A DNA stretch of 64,000 nt, from NCBI RefSeq assembly GCF_026183695.1, contig NZ_JAPFRD010000002.1, positions 178,279 through 242,278 of the forward strand. Reading direction: 5' to 3'. The notes beneath the pieces were generated by a model. That model had not been told where the DNA came from, made no database searches, and saw nothing but the letters and a program-made list of their open reading frames with translations. Shown here piece after piece: positions 27,307 to 36,457 of the stretch. Position 1 is the stretch's first letter, and each line of letters opens with the position of its first letter. The position numbers and the translations under genes were made by a program. The stretch comes from Alteromonas aquimaris (GTDB lineage: Bacteria; Pseudomonadota; Gammaproteobacteria; Enterobacterales; Alteromonadaceae).

Positions 27307-28203
27307 TTATCGGCTGTGTTTGGCAAGAAAACGGTCGACTTCTTTCTCTTCTGGAATCGACTGCGCTGCGCCTTCTCGGGTGACCGCAATAGCAGAAGCG
27401 GCACATCCGCGGATTAGGGCTTGTCTGGCATCAGCGTGGGATGCAAAGGCCGACAAGAAGTATCCAATAAAACAGTCTCCCGCTGCCGTAGTATCGATCG
27501 CCTCCACAGAAAACGCCTTTACCTCAGTACGTTCGCCTTTTTGCAACATCACCACCCCGACTTTTCCAAGAGTCACTATGACCCGGGCATGGCCCCATTT
27601 TTCGGTAAAGTGGTTAAGAATGGCATCTATTTCACTTTCACCTGTAATCGCCGCTGCTTCGGTTTCATTCACAATTAGCAGGTCGATGCAGTTATACGGC
27701 AAAGCCTTTACTGACTCACTCATTGGCGCGGGGTTAAATGCCACTTTAAGACCTTTCTTTTTCGCTTGCTGCATGGCTTCTTTGATACAGCTGGTCTCGT
27801 TTTGCATTAGTACCCAGTCTGACGACTTGGCGTCATCTAAGGCGTGCTCAACCATCTTTTCAGTAATGGTTTGGTTCGCGCCACCAAATAACACAATGGC
27901 ATTTTCTCCGCTTGGGGTGACCTGAATAATTGCATGCCCCGAAGGGGTGTCAGAGCACTTCACAAAACGGCAATCAACACCTTTTCGAATTAGTGTCTGT
28001 TTAAATGAGGCGTCATTTTCGTGGATGCACCCAACGTGTCTGACATCCGCGCCCGCCATTGCCAATGCAATGGATTGGTTGGCTCCTTTGCCACCCAGAA
28101 GGGTTTGGTAGTGATTCGACGCTAATGTTTCACCGGGGGTAACGAAGTGATCGACCTGATAAACGTGATCAATGTTAATTGATCCGAAATTAATTATTGC
28201 CAT
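27307..28203 (-). CDS. rbsK: Ribokinase (PfkB family)
   Basis: Phosphorylates ribose to ribose-5-phosphate with ATP. About 298 residues begin at the ATG at 28203; a TTG four codons upstream (28215) is also possible. It has the N-terminal NFGSINIDHVYQVDH, the PfkB signature 1 region LGGKGANQSIALAMAG, and signature 2 DTTAAGDCFIGYF with the catalytic Asp of the GAGD-type motif (here AAGD). It lies immediately downstream of the 6S RNA gene, with the nucleoside hydrolase 50 bases after it. Confidence 0.92.
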   Translation of the reverse strand: MAIINFGSINIDHVYQVDHFVTPGETLASNHYQTLLGGKGANQSIALAMAGADVRHVGCIHENDASFKQTLIRKGVDCRFVKCSDTPSGHAIIQVTPSGENAIVLFGGANQTITEKMVEHALDDAKSSDWVLMQNETSCIKEAMQQAKKKGLKVAFNPAPMSESVKALPYNCIDLLIVNETEAAAITGESEIDAILNHFTEKWGHARVIVTLGKVGVVMLQKGERTEVKAFSVEAIDTTAAGDCFIGYFLSAFASHADARQALIRGCAASAIAVTREGAAQSIPEEKEVDRFLAKHSR

Positions 28204-28224
28204 TTCTGTGTCCAACGAAAGAGG

Positions 28225-28406
28225 GCGCTTCCCAGAATGCCGCTGTTCATTTTCGCCCGTGAACCGAAAGGATCACGGCGGAAGTTTATTCGTTACCGCA
28301 GGCTTCTCGATGCGTGTCGAGCTTGCACAATAGTAACGAGGTCAACTTCCTTATATAAAAGCATCGGCCAGGGACATGAATGAACTGGCAAACATCCCAG
28401 GAAGCA
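28225..28406 (-). ncRNA. ssrS: 6S RNA
   Basis: 6S RNA binds sigma-70 RNA polymerase and represses it in stationary phase. On the minus strand this ~182-base stretch shares with E. coli 6S RNA the ordered blocks GGATGTTTGCCAG, GTCCCTGGCCGATG, the GCTCG...CGAGAAGCCT element and a terminal GCGGCATTCTGGG. The ends pair perfectly with G-U wobbles over 13 bp (GCTTCCTGGGATG with CATTCTGGGAAGC), forming the closing stem. The length matches the 184 nt of E. coli. The rbsK start lies ~20 bases after its 3' end, so it is probably processed from a longer transcript or terminated poorly. Confidence 0.93.
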
Positions 28407-28411
28407 TTGTT

Positions 28412-28441
28412 ATTATAAAAAAGCAGTACAGAGTATAACAA
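28412..28441 (-). promoter_or_regulatory. Sigma-70 promoter of 6S RNA
   Basis: On the minus strand TTGTTA (28441-28436) and a perfect TATAAT (28417-28412) are 18 bases apart. They end 6 bases before the predicted 5' end of 6S RNA. A second possible -10, TATACT, lies slightly upstream. Confidence 0.7.
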
Positions 28442-28648
28442 ACGCAAGCGCGCGTGAAGTAGATCATCTGTTATTAGGTTCTCAACTGCGTATTTTTACA
28501 CCAAGGATAGCGGGTAACCCCGTTTTAATTTAGATGCAGAGGTGAGCTCTGGCTATGACAAATTAGTATTATTGTTCTGGGGTTGCTAAATCTGGGTTTT
28601 ATACCCATGTTTTGATAGCATAGGGGAAAAAATAATTGGACAAATCGT

Positions 28649-29215
28649 GTGAATAATCAGCTCAACTACGATGGGGTGACAAACTTGTTATCTCAACATG
28701 GCGTGATAGTCGATGGTGCCGAAGTACATGGTATTCTTAGTGGAATGTTATGTGGGGGCATGTCGTTGACCGATCGCAAATGGATGCATGTACTGAGTGA
28801 TACCATTAATCAGGGCGAGTCGTTTAATCAGGAAACCCAGCAATGCCTGAACGATTTATTCAATCTGACCTGCGAACAACTGCTCGAATCCGAGTATGCG
28901 CTGCAATTATTGCTTCCCGATGATAAAGCGCCAATCAATGACCGCGGGGCAGCTATTATTAACTGGGTTCAAGGATTTATGCTTGGCTTTGGGTTATATC
29001 AGCAGGATTTGGTGCCCTGTTCTGAAGAAGTGCGGGAAGCGCTGGAAGATTTTGCCAATATTGCCCAAATGGAAGAGCCCATGTCAGCAGATGAAGAGTC
29101 GGAAAGGGCGCTGTTTGAGGTCATGGAGTACGTGAAAATATCCGCCCTGTTATGCTATAGCGAGCTGGGCAAAACTCTACTTGATGATCACCCTGAAAAA
29201 CCGTCATTACATTAA
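28649..29215 (+). CDS. ygfB: UPF0149 family protein YgfB
   Basis: A 188-residue acidic cytoplasmic protein of the YgfB/YecA-like family, with the conserved segments GILSGMLCGG, WVQGFMLGFGL and the C-terminal YVKISALLCYSEL. The GTG start at 28649 is the only reasonable one. It heads the conserved ygfB-pepP-ubiH-ubiI run. In Pseudomonas YgfB affects ampD expression, but whether that applies here is unknown. Confidence 0.9.
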   Translation: MNNQLNYDGVTNLLSQHGVIVDGAEVHGILSGMLCGGMSLTDRKWMHVLSDTINQGESFNQETQQCLNDLFNLTCEQLLESEYALQLLLPDDKAPINDRGAAIINWVQGFMLGFGLYQQDLVPCSEEVREALEDFANIAQMEEPMSADEESERALFEVMEYVKISALLCYSELGKTLLDDHPEKPSLH

Positions 29216-29227
29216 GCAGGTCAATAC

Positions 29228-30538
29228 GTGATTACCCAACAGGAATTTACTTCTCGTCAGGACAGGTTGCTTGCACAGTGTCCTGAAAACAGCGTGTGTA
29301 TTATTCCATCCGCCAACCTGGTCACCCGCAGCCGGGACACCGAGTACAAGTTTCGTCAGAACAGCTATTTTTGGTATCTAACCGGATTTTCAGAGCCCAA
29401 TAGCGTGTTGTTATTGTCTAATCATTCCCGGTATCCTTCCAGCTACCGTGCCATGGTCTGTCAAGCTAAAGACAAACATGAAGAAGTGTGGCACGGTCGG
29501 CGATTAGGCGCACAACAGGCCCTTATTCAGTTTAACCTGGATGAGGCCTATGAATCGGATCAACTGGCGACTGTGCTCGACGAATGGTTAGATGGCCATG
29601 ACCATGTTTTCTTCGCCCTAGGCGAAGAAGACTGGGCAGAACAACAGTTAATGGCGAGTTTGGGGCGCTTGCGCAGCAATCCGCGTAAATATGCCGTGCC
29701 CACACATTTAAGTGATCCGCGTCCGTTTCTGGATGAAATGCGTTTATTTAAATCTGCCGCAGAAATCGCGACCATGAAAGCCGCGGCGAAAATGACCAGC
29801 GAAGCCCATTGCCGGGCGATGAAATTCGCTCATGCCGGGTGTTATGAATACCAACTGGCAGCAGAAATTCATCATCAGATAGCGATGGCTGGGGCGCATT
29901 ATCCTGCCTATGGCACCATTGTGGGTAGCGGTGAAAACGCCTGTATCTTGCACTACACTGAGAACGCTGATCCGGTTGATGACGGCACTTTAGTATTGAT
30001 AGATGCAGGAGCGGAATATCAAGGCTACGCCGCAGATATTACCCGTACCTTCCCGGTGAACGGGAAGTTTACCGACGCCCAGGCCCAAGTATATGAAATT
30101 GTATTGCGGGCACAGGAAGCGGCAATTGCAATGCTGAAACCAGGTGTGACACTTGCCCAGGCGAATGATGTAAGCAGCCGAATATTGGTTGAAGGGTTAA
30201 TTGAATTACAGATATTAAACGGCACGGTGGCAGACAATCTGGAGAACCAGGCTTATCGCGCATTTTACATGCATGGGCTGGGACATTACTTAGGACTGGA
30301 TGTACATGATGTGGGCGCATACAAACTCGAAGGTGAAGATAGACCCTTAAAACCGGGCATGGTGTTAACCATCGAACCTGGGCTGTATTTACCTGCCCAT
30401 ACAAGCGTTCCAGAAATCTATCGCGGCATTGGTGTGCGTATTGAAGATAATATTGTAATTACTGCAGAGGGCGCGGAAGTCATTACCGCTGACGTACCCA
30501 AAACCATCGCAGCTATTGAAGACCTGATGAGAAAGTAG
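29228..30538 (+). CDS. pepP: Xaa-Pro aminopeptidase PepP
   Basis: A dinuclear-manganese M24 metallopeptidase that removes N-terminal residues preceding proline. It has 436 residues (GTG start). An N-terminal creatinase-like domain precedes the pita-bread domain. Metal ligands are seen in LIDAGAEYQGYAADITRTF (two Asp), HGLGHYLGLDVHD (His), EPGLYLP (Glu) and VRIEDNIV (Glu). It lies 12 bases after ygfB and 6 before ubiH. Confidence 0.96.
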   Translation: MITQQEFTSRQDRLLAQCPENSVCIIPSANLVTRSRDTEYKFRQNSYFWYLTGFSEPNSVLLLSNHSRYPSSYRAMVCQAKDKHEEVWHGRRLGAQQALIQFNLDEAYESDQLATVLDEWLDGHDHVFFALGEEDWAEQQLMASLGRLRSNPRKYAVPTHLSDPRPFLDEMRLFKSAAEIATMKAAAKMTSEAHCRAMKFAHAGCYEYQLAAEIHHQIAMAGAHYPAYGTIVGSGENACILHYTENADPVDDGTLVLIDAGAEYQGYAADITRTFPVNGKFTDAQAQVYEIVLRAQEAAIAMLKPGVTLAQANDVSSRILVEGLIELQILNGTVADNLENQAYRAFYMHGLGHYLGLDVHDVGAYKLEGEDRPLKPGMVLTIEPGLYLPAHTSVPEIYRGIGVRIEDNIVITAEGAEVITADVPKTIAAIEDLMRK

Positions 30539-30544
30539 CGTAGA

Positions 30545-31714
30545 ATGAATGCGGATATCATTATCATCGGTGGGGGCATAGTCGGGCTGACAGTGGCAAA
30601 AGGCCTGTTAGAGCAAACAGACTTTTCAGTCGCGATAATTGATAACAAGCTTGATGTTAACGCAAAGCGTCCGGTGGACTTTGACGCGCGGGTGATTGCG
30701 TTAGCCAGACGCTCGGTCGATGAACTGACGCGATGGGGCGTATCCTTACCAGAATCGGTGCCGATAAAGCAGATAGAAGTCACCGATAAAGGTGCTGCAG
30801 GGTATTGCGAGCTAAATGCTGAGAAATTTGGCTTGGCCGCCTTTGGCGATGTCGTTGCGCTACAGCGCTTAGGTGAAGTTTTATACTCCTCTGTGAAAAA
30901 TTCCAGAATTCAGCGCGTATCTGCAACGGTTACAGATATTGTAACGACGCAGGATGGGCACCAGCTAGTGTTGGAAGACCAGGCGCCCCTCAACGGTAAA
31001 CTGGTGATACTGGCTGATGGAGGGCGGTCCTCCGTATCGACTGCTTTAGGTTATCATTATCAAGAAACGAGCTACCGGCAAACGGCAATCATCTTTAACG
31101 TGAAGATGTCACAAACCCACCAAAACATGGCGTTTGAGCGCTTTACCGCAACTGGGCCGTTGGCTTTTCTGCCATTTACCTCATCGTCTCAAAATGATTC
31201 ACAACATGAATATTCGGTGGTGTGGACCTTGGCTCAGGAGCAGGCCGATCATCTTCTTAATTTATCTGATAGTCAGTTTATAGCACAGTTGCAAAAAGCG
31301 TTTGGCTATCGAAAAGGACGCATTTTAACGGTTGGCAAAAAAGATGCGTTTCCACTGGCGTTACGACAAGCCGATACCTTGCGGCGTCATCGTAGCGTAG
31401 TGGTTGGCAATGCTGCGCAAACCTTACATCCCATTGCCGGACAGGGGTTTAACCTTGGGGTCCGTGATGCAGTAGCCCTGGTGAATGCAATAAAATCGGT
31501 GCCTGATCCTGGCCAATTCGATGCACTGCATGCGTATCAAACCGCTCGCAAAGCAGACCGCTTAACCACCATAGGTCTCACCGACTCGTTAGTAACCCTG
31601 TTTTCCAATCAGTTGCGCCCACTGCAGGCAGCACGCAACCTTGGTTTATTAAGCATGCATGCAAGTCATGTGTTGCAATCACACTTCGTCAGACAAACGA
31701 CAGGATTGAATTAA
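30545..31714 (+). CDS. ubiH: 2-octaprenyl-6-methoxyphenol hydroxylase
   Basis: An FAD monooxygenase of aerobic ubiquinone synthesis (C4 hydroxylation in E. coli). The 389 residues contain an N-terminal IIIIGGGIVGLTVAKGLL Rossmann motif, the middle ILADGGRSSVSTALG (DG motif), and the GNAAQTLHPIAGQGFNLGVRD flavin motif near residue 290. Length and order (pepP-ubiH-ubiI) match E. coli. Confidence 0.95.
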   Translation: MNADIIIIGGGIVGLTVAKGLLEQTDFSVAIIDNKLDVNAKRPVDFDARVIALARRSVDELTRWGVSLPESVPIKQIEVTDKGAAGYCELNAEKFGLAAFGDVVALQRLGEVLYSSVKNSRIQRVSATVTDIVTTQDGHQLVLEDQAPLNGKLVILADGGRSSVSTALGYHYQETSYRQTAIIFNVKMSQTHQNMAFERFTATGPLAFLPFTSSSQNDSQHEYSVVWTLAQEQADHLLNLSDSQFIAQLQKAFGYRKGRILTVGKKDAFPLALRQADTLRRHRSVVVGNAAQTLHPIAGQGFNLGVRDAVALVNAIKSVPDPGQFDALHAYQTARKADRLTTIGLTDSLVTLFSNQLRPLQAARNLGLLSMHASHVLQSHFVRQTTGLN

Positions 31715-31741
31715 TCTTGATTTCTTCAGGAAAGGGTAAAT

Positions 31742-32914
31742 ATGCAAAAGGTTGATATTGCGATTGTCGGTGGGGGGATCGTCGGGTTATCGCTGGCATG
31801 TGCTCTTACTCAGGGCGATGTGTCGGTGGCATTAATAAACGACGGTGCTGTTACTCAACCTTTACCCGAGCAGATGGGACTAAGGGTGAGCGCCGTTAAT
31901 CAGTCACACATAGACACATTGAATACGCTGGGTGCGTGGCAGCATGTCGATGCAAGTCGGCGAGGTGATTTTACCCACATGCACGTATGGGACAAAGACA
32001 GTTTTGGCCAGATAAGTTTTGATTGTACCGATACCGCACGCCCCGCCTTAGGCACTATCATTGAAAATCAGGTCTTAATTAACGGGCTGGCCAGTTACCT
32101 TGCAACACATTCAAAAATTCATCGAGTCAACGCTAAAATCAATAAGATTTTGTCTGGACAGCAAGAATCCATGTTGATGCTGGATAATGATGAGGTGATT
32201 GCCTGTAAGTTATTAGTCGGCGCCGATGGTGCAAACTCGTTTGTGCGCAAACATTGTCAGTTTCCCATCACCTTTCATGATTATGGTCAACTCGCGCTGG
32301 TGGCCAACGTACGCACAGCGCAGCCTCATGGAGCCACTGCACGACAAGTATTCACGCCCACCGGGCCACTGGCGTTGTTGCCCACCTACCACGAGCAAGT
32401 GTGTTCAGTGGTGTGGTCACAGGATACACACGTTGCAGAACAACTTCTTCAGCTTGATAAATCCGATTTTGCTAATCAGCTCACTGCTGCCAGTGATTCA
32501 GTGTTAGGTGTGTTGCAGGTGGAAAGCGATATCGCTCATTTTCCATTAACCATGCAGTGTGCTCGAACCTGGGCAATGGACGGCGCGGTGATCATTGGTG
32601 ATGCCGCGCATACTATTCACCCGTTAGCCGGACAGGGGGCGAACTTAGGTATGGAAGACGCGTTCTCCCTGGCGAAAACCATTTTCCAATTGCAGCTTAA
32701 AGGCAAAGATTATTCTCGCTTACGTTACCTGCGCCCTTTCGAGCGGGAACGCAAAACGCAGGCCACCAAGATGATAGCGGCCATGAGTGGGTTCCAAACT
32801 TTATTCAGCGGCAATGATCCCGTTAAAAAGCTGCTTCGCGGCACTGGCCTGGTGATGACAGATAAACTTTCCCTGTTTAAACAACAATGGATGACAGAAG
32901 CCTCAGCTTTTTAA
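31742..32914 (+). CDS. ubiI: Ubiquinone C5-hydroxylase UbiI (VisC)
   Basis: A paralogue of UbiH that hydroxylates the C5 position of the ubiquinone ring precursor. It has 390 residues, with N-terminal IAIVGGGIVGLSLACAL, LLVGADGANSFVRKH and GDAAHTIHPLAGQGANLGMED. It lies 27 bases after ubiH and is the last gene of the run. The assignment as UbiI rather than UbiF rests on position and the VisC-like order. Confidence 0.92.
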   Translation: MQKVDIAIVGGGIVGLSLACALTQGDVSVALINDGAVTQPLPEQMGLRVSAVNQSHIDTLNTLGAWQHVDASRRGDFTHMHVWDKDSFGQISFDCTDTARPALGTIIENQVLINGLASYLATHSKIHRVNAKINKILSGQQESMLMLDNDEVIACKLLVGADGANSFVRKHCQFPITFHDYGQLALVANVRTAQPHGATARQVFTPTGPLALLPTYHEQVCSVVWSQDTHVAEQLLQLDKSDFANQLTAASDSVLGVLQVESDIAHFPLTMQCARTWAMDGAVIIGDAAHTIHPLAGQGANLGMEDAFSLAKTIFQLQLKGKDYSRLRYLRPFERERKTQATKMIAAMSGFQTLFSGNDPVKKLLRGTGLVMTDKLSLFKQQWMTEASAF

Positions 32915-33076
32915 GCACTCATGGCTGCCAATTGATAAAGAGTCTCGCTTGGGCAGTTCCACACCGGTCTGCCAGCCTTAAGATGAAGCGAACAGAAGAT
33001 GAGATATATTCATTTGCAAATTTGCTTTTGACCTTTCATTATGAGCCTATTCAACAACTTAAAATAAGTAGTTTAC

Positions 33077-34366
33077 ATGGATAAGCGTGCTTTCTTAAAA
33101 GCGTCCGGGCTTGGGGTTACCGCACTGGGCGCGTTATCTTTTGGTCAACTGGCTGTGGCGCAAAACAAGCAATCTGCGTCGACAGCTGGCCTGTCGAACA
33201 TACTCGGCAACGTTCAGCCAATATCAGTCGATGAGAGGCGTGAACGCATTTCCAAAGCGCAATCAATTATGCAGAAGCAGAATATCGCGGCCATCATTAT
33301 TGAGCCAGGCGCAAGTATGGACTATTTTGCCGGCATTCAGTGGTGGCGCAGTGAAAGGTTAACCGCACTGATCATTCCGCGAGAAGGGGAAATAGCAGTT
33401 ATCACCCCATTTTTCGAAGAACCCAGCGTGCGTGAAACTCTTTCTGTAGGGAATGATGTGCGGGTATGGCAGGAACATGAGAATCCGTTTTCACTGGTAA
33501 AGAACATTCTTAATGATCGAAAGATCAAGCATGGCAAAATCGGGTTTGAAAGCACGGTGCGTTACTTTGTGCTGGATGGCGTAATGAAAGCACTGAACAA
33601 TTTTCAACACACCAGTGCCGAACCGGTAACCCTTGCTTGCCGTTTGATTAAAAGTGCACATGAATTGCGGTTAATGCACAAAGCGAACGAAATCACCTTA
33701 ACTGCTTATGAGCATGTCTGGAAGCAACTCGAGAAAGGGATGGAGCAGCAGCACGTTAAAGGGCTAATGAGCGAAGCGCAGCAACAACTGGGCGGTGCCG
33801 GCGTATGGGGGATGGCGCTGTTTAACGAAGCGAGTGCCTATCCACATGGTACACGTCAGGCCCAAACCATCAAAGAAGGTTCAATTGTATTAATGGATTG
33901 CGGCTGTAACGTGCATGGTTATCAATCTGATATTTCCCGTACGTTTGTGTATGGCGAAGCCAGTGCAAAACAAAAACAGGTGTGGAATTTAGTGCGACAG
34001 GGGCAGCAACTTGCATTTGAAACCGCACAGGTGGGGACCCCGGCTGGAAAAGTGGACAGCACGGTTCGTAAGATGTATGCCACACAAGGGTTCGGACCCG
34101 ATTATAAACTTCCCGGTTTGTCTCATCGTTTAGGCCACGGTATTGGCATGGAAGGACATGAGAAAATCAATTTTGTGCGCAACGAAACCACACCGTTGGC
34201 CAAAGGTATGTGCTTGTCTAATGAGCCTGGTATTTATCTGCCTGGCGAATTTGGCGTGCGCTTGGAAGATTGCCTTTACATGGGCGCAGAGAAAGCACAC
34301 TGGTTTACTGAGCCGCCTGAAGCATTAGACAAACCAGTTGGTAAGCTACTTCCGTTAGCGATTTAA
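33077..34366 (+). CDS. Exported M24-family (Xaa-Pro-type) peptidase
   Basis: The 429-residue protein begins with a Tat-like signal, DKRAFLKASG followed by a hydrophobic stretch and LAVAQ as likely cleavage end. It has Lys-Arg in place of the usual Arg-Arg. The body is a creatinase or Xaa-Pro peptidase with metal ligands in LMDCGCNVHGYQSDISRTF, LGHRLGHGIGMEGHE-like, SNEPGIYLPG and VRLEDCLYM motifs. It is presumably a periplasmic dipeptidase or aminopeptidase. It is distinct from PepP and convergent with the LysR gene, overlapping its end by four bases. Confidence 0.87.
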   Translation: MDKRAFLKASGLGVTALGALSFGQLAVAQNKQSASTAGLSNILGNVQPISVDERRERISKAQSIMQKQNIAAIIIEPGASMDYFAGIQWWRSERLTALIIPREGEIAVITPFFEEPSVRETLSVGNDVRVWQEHENPFSLVKNILNDRKIKHGKIGFESTVRYFVLDGVMKALNNFQHTSAEPVTLACRLIKSAHELRLMHKANEITLTAYEHVWKQLEKGMEQQHVKGLMSEAQQQLGGAGVWGMALFNEASAYPHGTRQAQTIKEGSIVLMDCGCNVHGYQSDISRTFVYGEASAKQKQVWNLVRQGQQLAFETAQVGTPAGKVDSTVRKMYATQGFGPDYKLPGLSHRLGHGIGMEGHEKINFVRNETTPLAKGMCLSNEPGIYLPGEFGVRLEDCLYMGAEKAHWFTEPPEALDKPVGKLLPLAI

Positions 34367-35211
34367 GCTTTCAGGCGAGTGGTGATGAACTCGGCCAGGG
34401 TTTTACTGACCACAGGATGTTGGGTGTCCTGATTGAACAGGCAAATGTTGACTTTCCCCAACACCGGCAAACTGGGATGTGCTATTGGGGATAACGTGGA
34501 TGGAATACTTGAACGGGCTAGGGCGGTGATACCCAAACCCTGGTTAATCGCCGCTGCCAAGCCGGTTAAATCGGCATTGGTATAGGCGATTTTCCAGGCT
34601 TTGGTTTGTTGTTTTAGTGCATCTATAACACGGCTTCGATACATGCAACCATCAGGAGCCAGAACCAGCGAAATAGGGTTGTCTACAAACGGGCGGAAGC
34701 TGTCACTTACCCATACCACATCATCTTCAATGACCACTTCGCCTTCGGTAGGCTCGTTGGGGTTGACCAGCGCCAGGATCAAGTCAAAGCTGTGCCGCTT
34801 GGCTTCGTGCAACAGTTCCCGGCTTAAGGCAGAGGTCACCTCCAACACAACATCGGGATAACGCGCAGAAAATTCACCGATTAATCCAGGTAATAACGTT
34901 GATGCAAATTCGTTAGGAATGCCCAGGCGTAAGCGACCACTCAACGGTGCAGGGGTCAAGCTTCTAAAAATACCATCATTCATTTCCAGCATCGCTTTGG
35001 CTTTAGGATACAACCAGTTTCCATCCACGCTGGGTAAGTGGCGCTGACCGACTTTGGTAAACAATTTGCGCTCAATCTGCTCTTCCAGTTTTTTTATTTG
35101 CAAACTCACCGCCGGTTGCGAACGCCCCAGAAATTCACCGGCTTTAGCGTAGCCGCCTTGCTCAATTACACTGACAAAGGTGCGCAAATTATCTAATGAG
35201 AGTTGTTTCAT
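34363..35211 (-). CDS. LysR-family transcriptional regulator
   Basis: A 282-residue LysR protein. The N-terminal helix-turn-helix is DNLRTFVSVIEQGGYAKAGEFLGRSQPAVSLQIKKLEE, and the C-terminal substrate-binding domain begins at GRLRLGIPNEFA. It is not the GcvA type despite lying divergent from gcvT. It shares its 3' end with the M24 peptidase gene. The target is unknown; the palindrome at 35247-35266 is the obvious candidate site. Confidence 0.9.
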   Translation of the reverse strand: MKQLSLDNLRTFVSVIEQGGYAKAGEFLGRSQPAVSLQIKKLEEQIERKLFTKVGQRHLPSVDGNWLYPKAKAMLEMNDGIFRSLTPAPLSGRLRLGIPNEFASTLLPGLIGEFSARYPDVVLEVTSALSRELLHEAKRHSFDLILALVNPNEPTEGEVVIEDDVVWVSDSFRPFVDNPISLVLAPDGCMYRSRVIDALKQQTKAWKIAYTNADLTGLAAAINQGLGITALARSSIPSTLSPIAHPSLPVLGKVNICLFNQDTQHPVVSKTLAEFITTRLKA

Positions 35212-35246
35212 AGTAATTAGTTTTGCTGATGAATGCGGCGTAATAT

Positions 35247-35266
35247 ATTACATTTTTAAATGTAAT
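35247..35266. promoter_or_regulatory. Perfect palindrome between lysR-type gene and gcvT
   Basis: ATTACATTT-TT-AAATGTAAT is a perfect 20-bp palindrome with the T-N11-A geometry of LysR binding sites. It lies 36 bases upstream of the LysR start and 87 bases upstream of gcvT. It is probably the LysR autoregulatory operator and could also influence gcvTHP. Confidence 0.6.
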
Positions 35267-35352
35267 GATAAGAATTTTCAATTTGTTGCCGGTTTGATCT
35301 CCTCCTATACTCAGCGCATATTTTTATTCAGCAAAAAGTGAAAAAAATACCC

Positions 35353-36432
35353 ATGTCTAATACTACGCCTCTGCACGCCAAGCATATTGAAGCGGGCGCC
35401 AAAATGGTCGATTTCTTCGGCTGGGATATGCCCATCAGCTATGGCTCACAAATTGAAGAGCATCACGCTGTGCGCCAGGACGCTGGCATGTTCGATGTAT
35501 CGCACATGACCATCGTTGACGTTACCGGCGCCCAAGCCAAGGACTATTTGCGTTATTTGTTAGCCAACGACGTGGCCAAGCTACAGGACAAAGGCAAAGC
35601 ACTGTATAGCGGTATGCTGAATGAAACCGGCGGGGTGGTTGACGATTTAATCGTTTATCACTTTGACGACACCAATTATCGTTTGGTGGTGAACTCTGCC
35701 ACCCGCGAAAAAGACATGAACTGGTTGCGCGATAAAGCCGAAGGGTTTGATGTAACCATTACCGAGCGTTCTGAATTTGCCATGATTGCAGTGCAGGGCC
35801 CGAATGCCAAAGAAAAAGCGGCAACTTTATTCAGCGATGCACAAAAAGAAGCGGTGGCCGGTATGAAGCCTTTCTTTGGGGTGCAGGCAGAAGATTTATT
35901 CATCGCCACCACAGGTTACACTGGTGAAGCCGGCTATGAGATTATGGTGCCAAAAGAGCGCGCTGGGCAGTTCTGGCAAGGACTCCTGGATGCAGGCGTA
36001 AAACCCTGCGGTTTAGGCGCGCGTGATACCTTACGTTTAGAAGCCGGTATGAATTTATATGGCCAGGACATGGACGAAACTGTGTCGCCATTAGCGGCAA
36101 ATATGGGCTGGACCATTACCTGGGAACCTGCCGAGCGCGACTTTGTTGGCCGTAAAGCCTTGGAGCAGCAACGCAAAGAGGGCACGGACAAATTAATCGG
36201 ACTGGTCATGACCGAAAAAGGGGTTCTTCGTGCCGGTCAAAAAGTGCGTACGGACAATGGCGAAGGGGTTATTACCTCAGGTACGTTTTCCCCTACGTTA
36301 GGTCACGCGATTGGCATGGCGCGGGTCCCTGCTGGCGTAGGTGAAACAGTTGAAGTGGAAATGCGCAAAAAGTGGGTTACAGTAAAAGTGGTTAAACCCA
36401 GTTTCGTTCGCAATGGTAAGAGCGTTTTATAA
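35353..36432 (+). CDS. gcvT: Glycine cleavage system T protein (aminomethyltransferase)
   Basis: Transfers the methylene group from aminomethyl-lipoyl GcvH to tetrahydrofolate, releasing ammonia. About 359 residues start at [11 protein letters not shown]. An upstream GTG at 35338 would add five residues, and neither start has a convincing ribosome binding site. It is strongly collinear with E. coli GcvT, for example [31 protein letters not shown] and [16 protein letters not shown]. No glycine riboswitch was recognised in the short leader. gcvH and gcvP follow. Confidence 0.97.
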   Translation: MSNTTPLHAKHIEAGAKMVDFFGWDMPISYGSQIEEHHAVRQDAGMFDVSHMTIVDVTGAQAKDYLRYLLANDVAKLQDKGKALYSGMLNETGGVVDDLIVYHFDDTNYRLVVNSATREKDMNWLRDKAEGFDVTITERSEFAMIAVQGPNAKEKAATLFSDAQKEAVAGMKPFFGVQAEDLFIATTGYTGEAGYEIMVPKERAGQFWQGLLDAGVKPCGLGARDTLRLEAGMNLYGQDMDETVSPLAANMGWTITWEPAERDFVGRKALEQQRKEGTDKLIGLVMTEKGVLRAGQKVRTDNGEGVITSGTFSPTLGHAIGMARVPAGVGETVEVEMRKKWVTVKVVKPSFVRNGKSVL

Positions 36433-36457
36433 TTAACAATTAATATCAGGAATTATT

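Noticed and set aside
35212-35352. Glycine riboswitch before gcvT
   Set aside because: The leader is short and A+T-rich and lacks the conserved glycine aptamer segments.
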